Assembly: GCA_965261645.1 (NCBI GenBank)
Contig: CBDHDJ010000002.1
Location: forward strand, 310,001 to 374,000
DNA: 64,000 nucleotides
Source of the DNA: CBDHDJ01 sp965261645
GTDB taxonomy: Bacteria; Pseudomonadota; Alphaproteobacteria; SHVV01
Direction of reading: 5' to 3'
Within the stretch, counting starts at the first letter, position 1; every line of letters begins with the position of its first letter. Position numbers and translations under genes: made by a program. A model generated the notes under the pieces. That model had not been told where the DNA came from. It did no database searches and worked only from the letters and a program-made list of their open reading frames with translations. Shown in pieces: positions 62,887-64,000 of the stretch.

Positions 62887-63488
62887 GGCCGCTCCTCCTC
62901 AGTCTCAACGTCCTCATCATTGCGCCGCCGCACGCCTCCGAGCAGCGCGAGCACGCCGATCCCGGCCGTGAAAATCACAGCGATTTCACCGAGCGTGTCG
63001 TAGCCCCGGTAGCTCGCCAGGACCGCCGTCACGATATTGGGTATGCCGGTCTCGGCTGGGGCGTCCTGGATGTAGCGCGGGGCCACGTGGCCATGAACCG
63101 GGGCGCCCGAATCGCCAAATTGTGGCATGTCGAGCGAGCCATAGATCAGCATGGCGCCGGTGACCACCACAATGACCAGCGGCAGCAGCGGCGTATGGAC
63201 GGGAATCTTTTCGCGCCGCGCCGTCAGGGCCAGGGTGGCGAACATCAGCACCGTACTGATGCCCGCGCCCACCGCCGCCTCGGTGAACGCCACGTCGACC
63301 GCGTCGAGACCGACGAAAATGCTCGCCATCAGCAGGCTATAGATGCTGAACAGCATGACCACGGCGATCAGGTTACGCAGCCACACAACGGTGAGCGCCG
63401 TCCCGACCAGAAACACGAGCAGAACGATGTCGATCAGGTAGGCGATGGCGGTTGATCCTTGGTCGATGGGTCGGCCGCCTTCAGCCAC
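62883..63488 (-). CDS. MrpA C-terminal-like subunit (MbhD/MbhE domains)
   Basis: The 201-aa membrane protein corresponds to the C-terminal end of MrpA: a DUF4040/MbhD part (VAFTEAAVGAGISTVLMFAT) followed by an MbhE part (VTAVLASYRGYDTLGE, AVIFTAGIGVLALL). The large NuoL-like N-terminal part of MrpA is missing from this gene. Its role may be taken by the extra MrpD-like subunits downstream. The ATG at 63488 gives a 55-bp overlap with mrpG; a nearer non-ATG start is possible. Confidence 0.88.
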   Translation of the reverse strand: MAEGGRPIDQGSTAIAYLIDIVLLVFLVGTALTVVWLRNLIAVVMLFSIYSLLMASIFVGLDAVDVAFTEAAVGAGISTVLMFATLALTARREKIPVHTPLLPLVIVVVTGAMLIYGSLDMPQFGDSGAPVHGHVAPRYIQDAPAETGIPNIVTAVLASYRGYDTLGEIAVIFTAGIGVLALLGGVRRRNDEDVETEEERP

Positions 63489-63781
63489 GGCCGGAGGCCG
63501 CTGTGGAGCGCCGCGCGGGCGATCGCGTGGGTGGCGGTTGGGCTGGTGAAGAACAGAAAAATGAACAGGAACGCGAGCTTGACGGCGATCAGACCGAGGC
63601 CAGCCTGGATCATGAGGCCCAGCACCACAAGCACGATGCCTAGCGTGTCGCTGATGCCGGCCGCGTGGAGGCGCGAATAGAAATCGGGCAGGCGGATAAG
63701 GCCGAAGCTGCCGATGAGCACAAACGCGCTGCCCGCGATCAGCAGTGTCCAGGATGCGATATCGGCGAGCATGCCGCTCAA
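63434..63781 (-). CDS. mrpG: Na+/H+ antiporter subunit G (MrpG)
   Basis: The 115-aa protein has three membrane helices and the family core GSFGLIRLPDFYSRLHAAG followed by SDTLGIVLVVLGLM. It overlaps mrpF by ATGA (63778-63781). Confidence 0.94.
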   Translation of the reverse strand: MSGMLADIASWTLLIAGSAFVLIGSFGLIRLPDFYSRLHAAGISDTLGIVLVVLGLMIQAGLGLIAVKLAFLFIFLFFTSPTATHAIARAALHSGLRPWLKAADPSTKDQPPSPT

Positions 63782-64000
63782 TCCTCGCCTCTCGGCCGCC
63801 CGACGGAGGCTGGCCCGGAGTCTCCCAGATCGCCGATTTCGAAGAATTTGAGAATGGCGATCGCGGTGATGAAACCGAGCAGGGGGTAAACCAGGGCGAT
63901 GTCGGTAAAATCCGGCCGGCCGGTCAGAAAGCCCATGACGACGATCAGGATCGTCGTTTTGGTGGCAAACATGTTGACGGCGAGAACGCGGTCGTAGATC
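63778..64000 (-). CDS. mrpF: Na+/H+ antiporter subunit F (MrpF), partial
   Basis: The gene runs off the right edge. The visible part reads IYDRVLAVNMFATKTTILIV, then GFLTGRPDFTDIALVYPLLG and AIAILKFFEIGDLG, the MrpF signature (DRVLAVN...TGRPDF.DIA). The methionine at 63972 is internal rather than the start. The short C-terminus overlaps mrpG. Confidence 0.92.
   Translation of the reverse strand, partial: IYDRVLAVNMFATKTTILIVVMGFLTGRPDFTDIALVYPLLGFITAIAILKFFEIGDLGDSGPASVGRPRGED

Overview
The window looks like a chromosomal segment of a GC-rich alphaproteobacterium, probably close to Rhodospirillales. I infer this from the codon usage, from the order rplM-rpsI-argC-gamma carbonic anhydrase, from hom-glpX-recJ followed by tRNA-Glu, and from a cox-type molybdenum hydroxylase operon. 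No plasmid, phage or CRISPR signature was seen. Nearly all of the sequence is coding, and many neighbouring genes overlap by ATGA.

Layout. (1) 1-8,050: conserved housekeeping genes (cutA, an MFS transporter, a CoA-binding protein, an enoyl-CoA hydratase homologue, rplM, rpsI, argC, a gamma carbonic anhydrase and a pentapeptide protein). Two genes here are broken: an O-acetylhomoserine sulfhydrylase with an in-frame TAG, and a thioesterase remnant in front of rplM. (2) 8,139-9,305: a first IS630-type element whose transposase is split at an A7 run. (3) 9,467-15,940: an OmpA-like lipoprotein, hom, glpX, recJ, tRNA-Glu(UUC) and a ChaC-like glutathione cyclotransferase. (4) 16,080-36,400: an accessory zone with rhomboid, SDR, M19 dipeptidase, an SDR/hydrolase/tandem iron-redox-enzyme cluster, CoA-ester genes, a fused nitrile hydratase, BtuF-like, GFA, HDAC and DUF924 genes. 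Four insertion sequences lie in it: two near-identical IS630 copies in opposite orientation, one IS3-family element inside a fumarylacetoacetase-family gene, and one IS5-family element placed exactly at the stop codon of a VOC gene. (5) 36,741-42,383: a split permease pair, a SprA-related putative metalloprotease, HMG-CoA lyase, a Sel1-repeat protein, a third heme-oxygenase-fold enzyme and an alpha/beta hydrolase. (6) 42,388-56,394: one functional block on the minus strand, reading coxG-coxL-coxL-coxS-coxM, then coxD-coxE-xdhC(N)-xdhC(C)-moeA/mobA fusion, then sufS-sufU. It encodes a form II (CoxL-like) molybdenum hydroxylase with its maturation ATPase/VWA pair, cofactor handling and Fe-S supply. 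(7) 57,177-64,000: an Mrp/Mbh-like cation-proton antiporter operon with three separate MrpD/NuoN-type subunits and a detached MrpA C-terminal module. It runs off the right edge in mrpF.

Points most worth attention are: the SDR/hydrolase/tandem diiron-type cluster (20.3-23.8 kb), for which I know no described pathway; the nitrile hydratase beta-N/alpha fusion with a His/Asp-rich linker and no visible beta C-terminal domain; the doubled form II CoxL; the three-antiporter Mrp-like complex; and the accumulation of gene decay and IS insertions, including a stop codon that the IS630 transposase borrows from its CTAG target.
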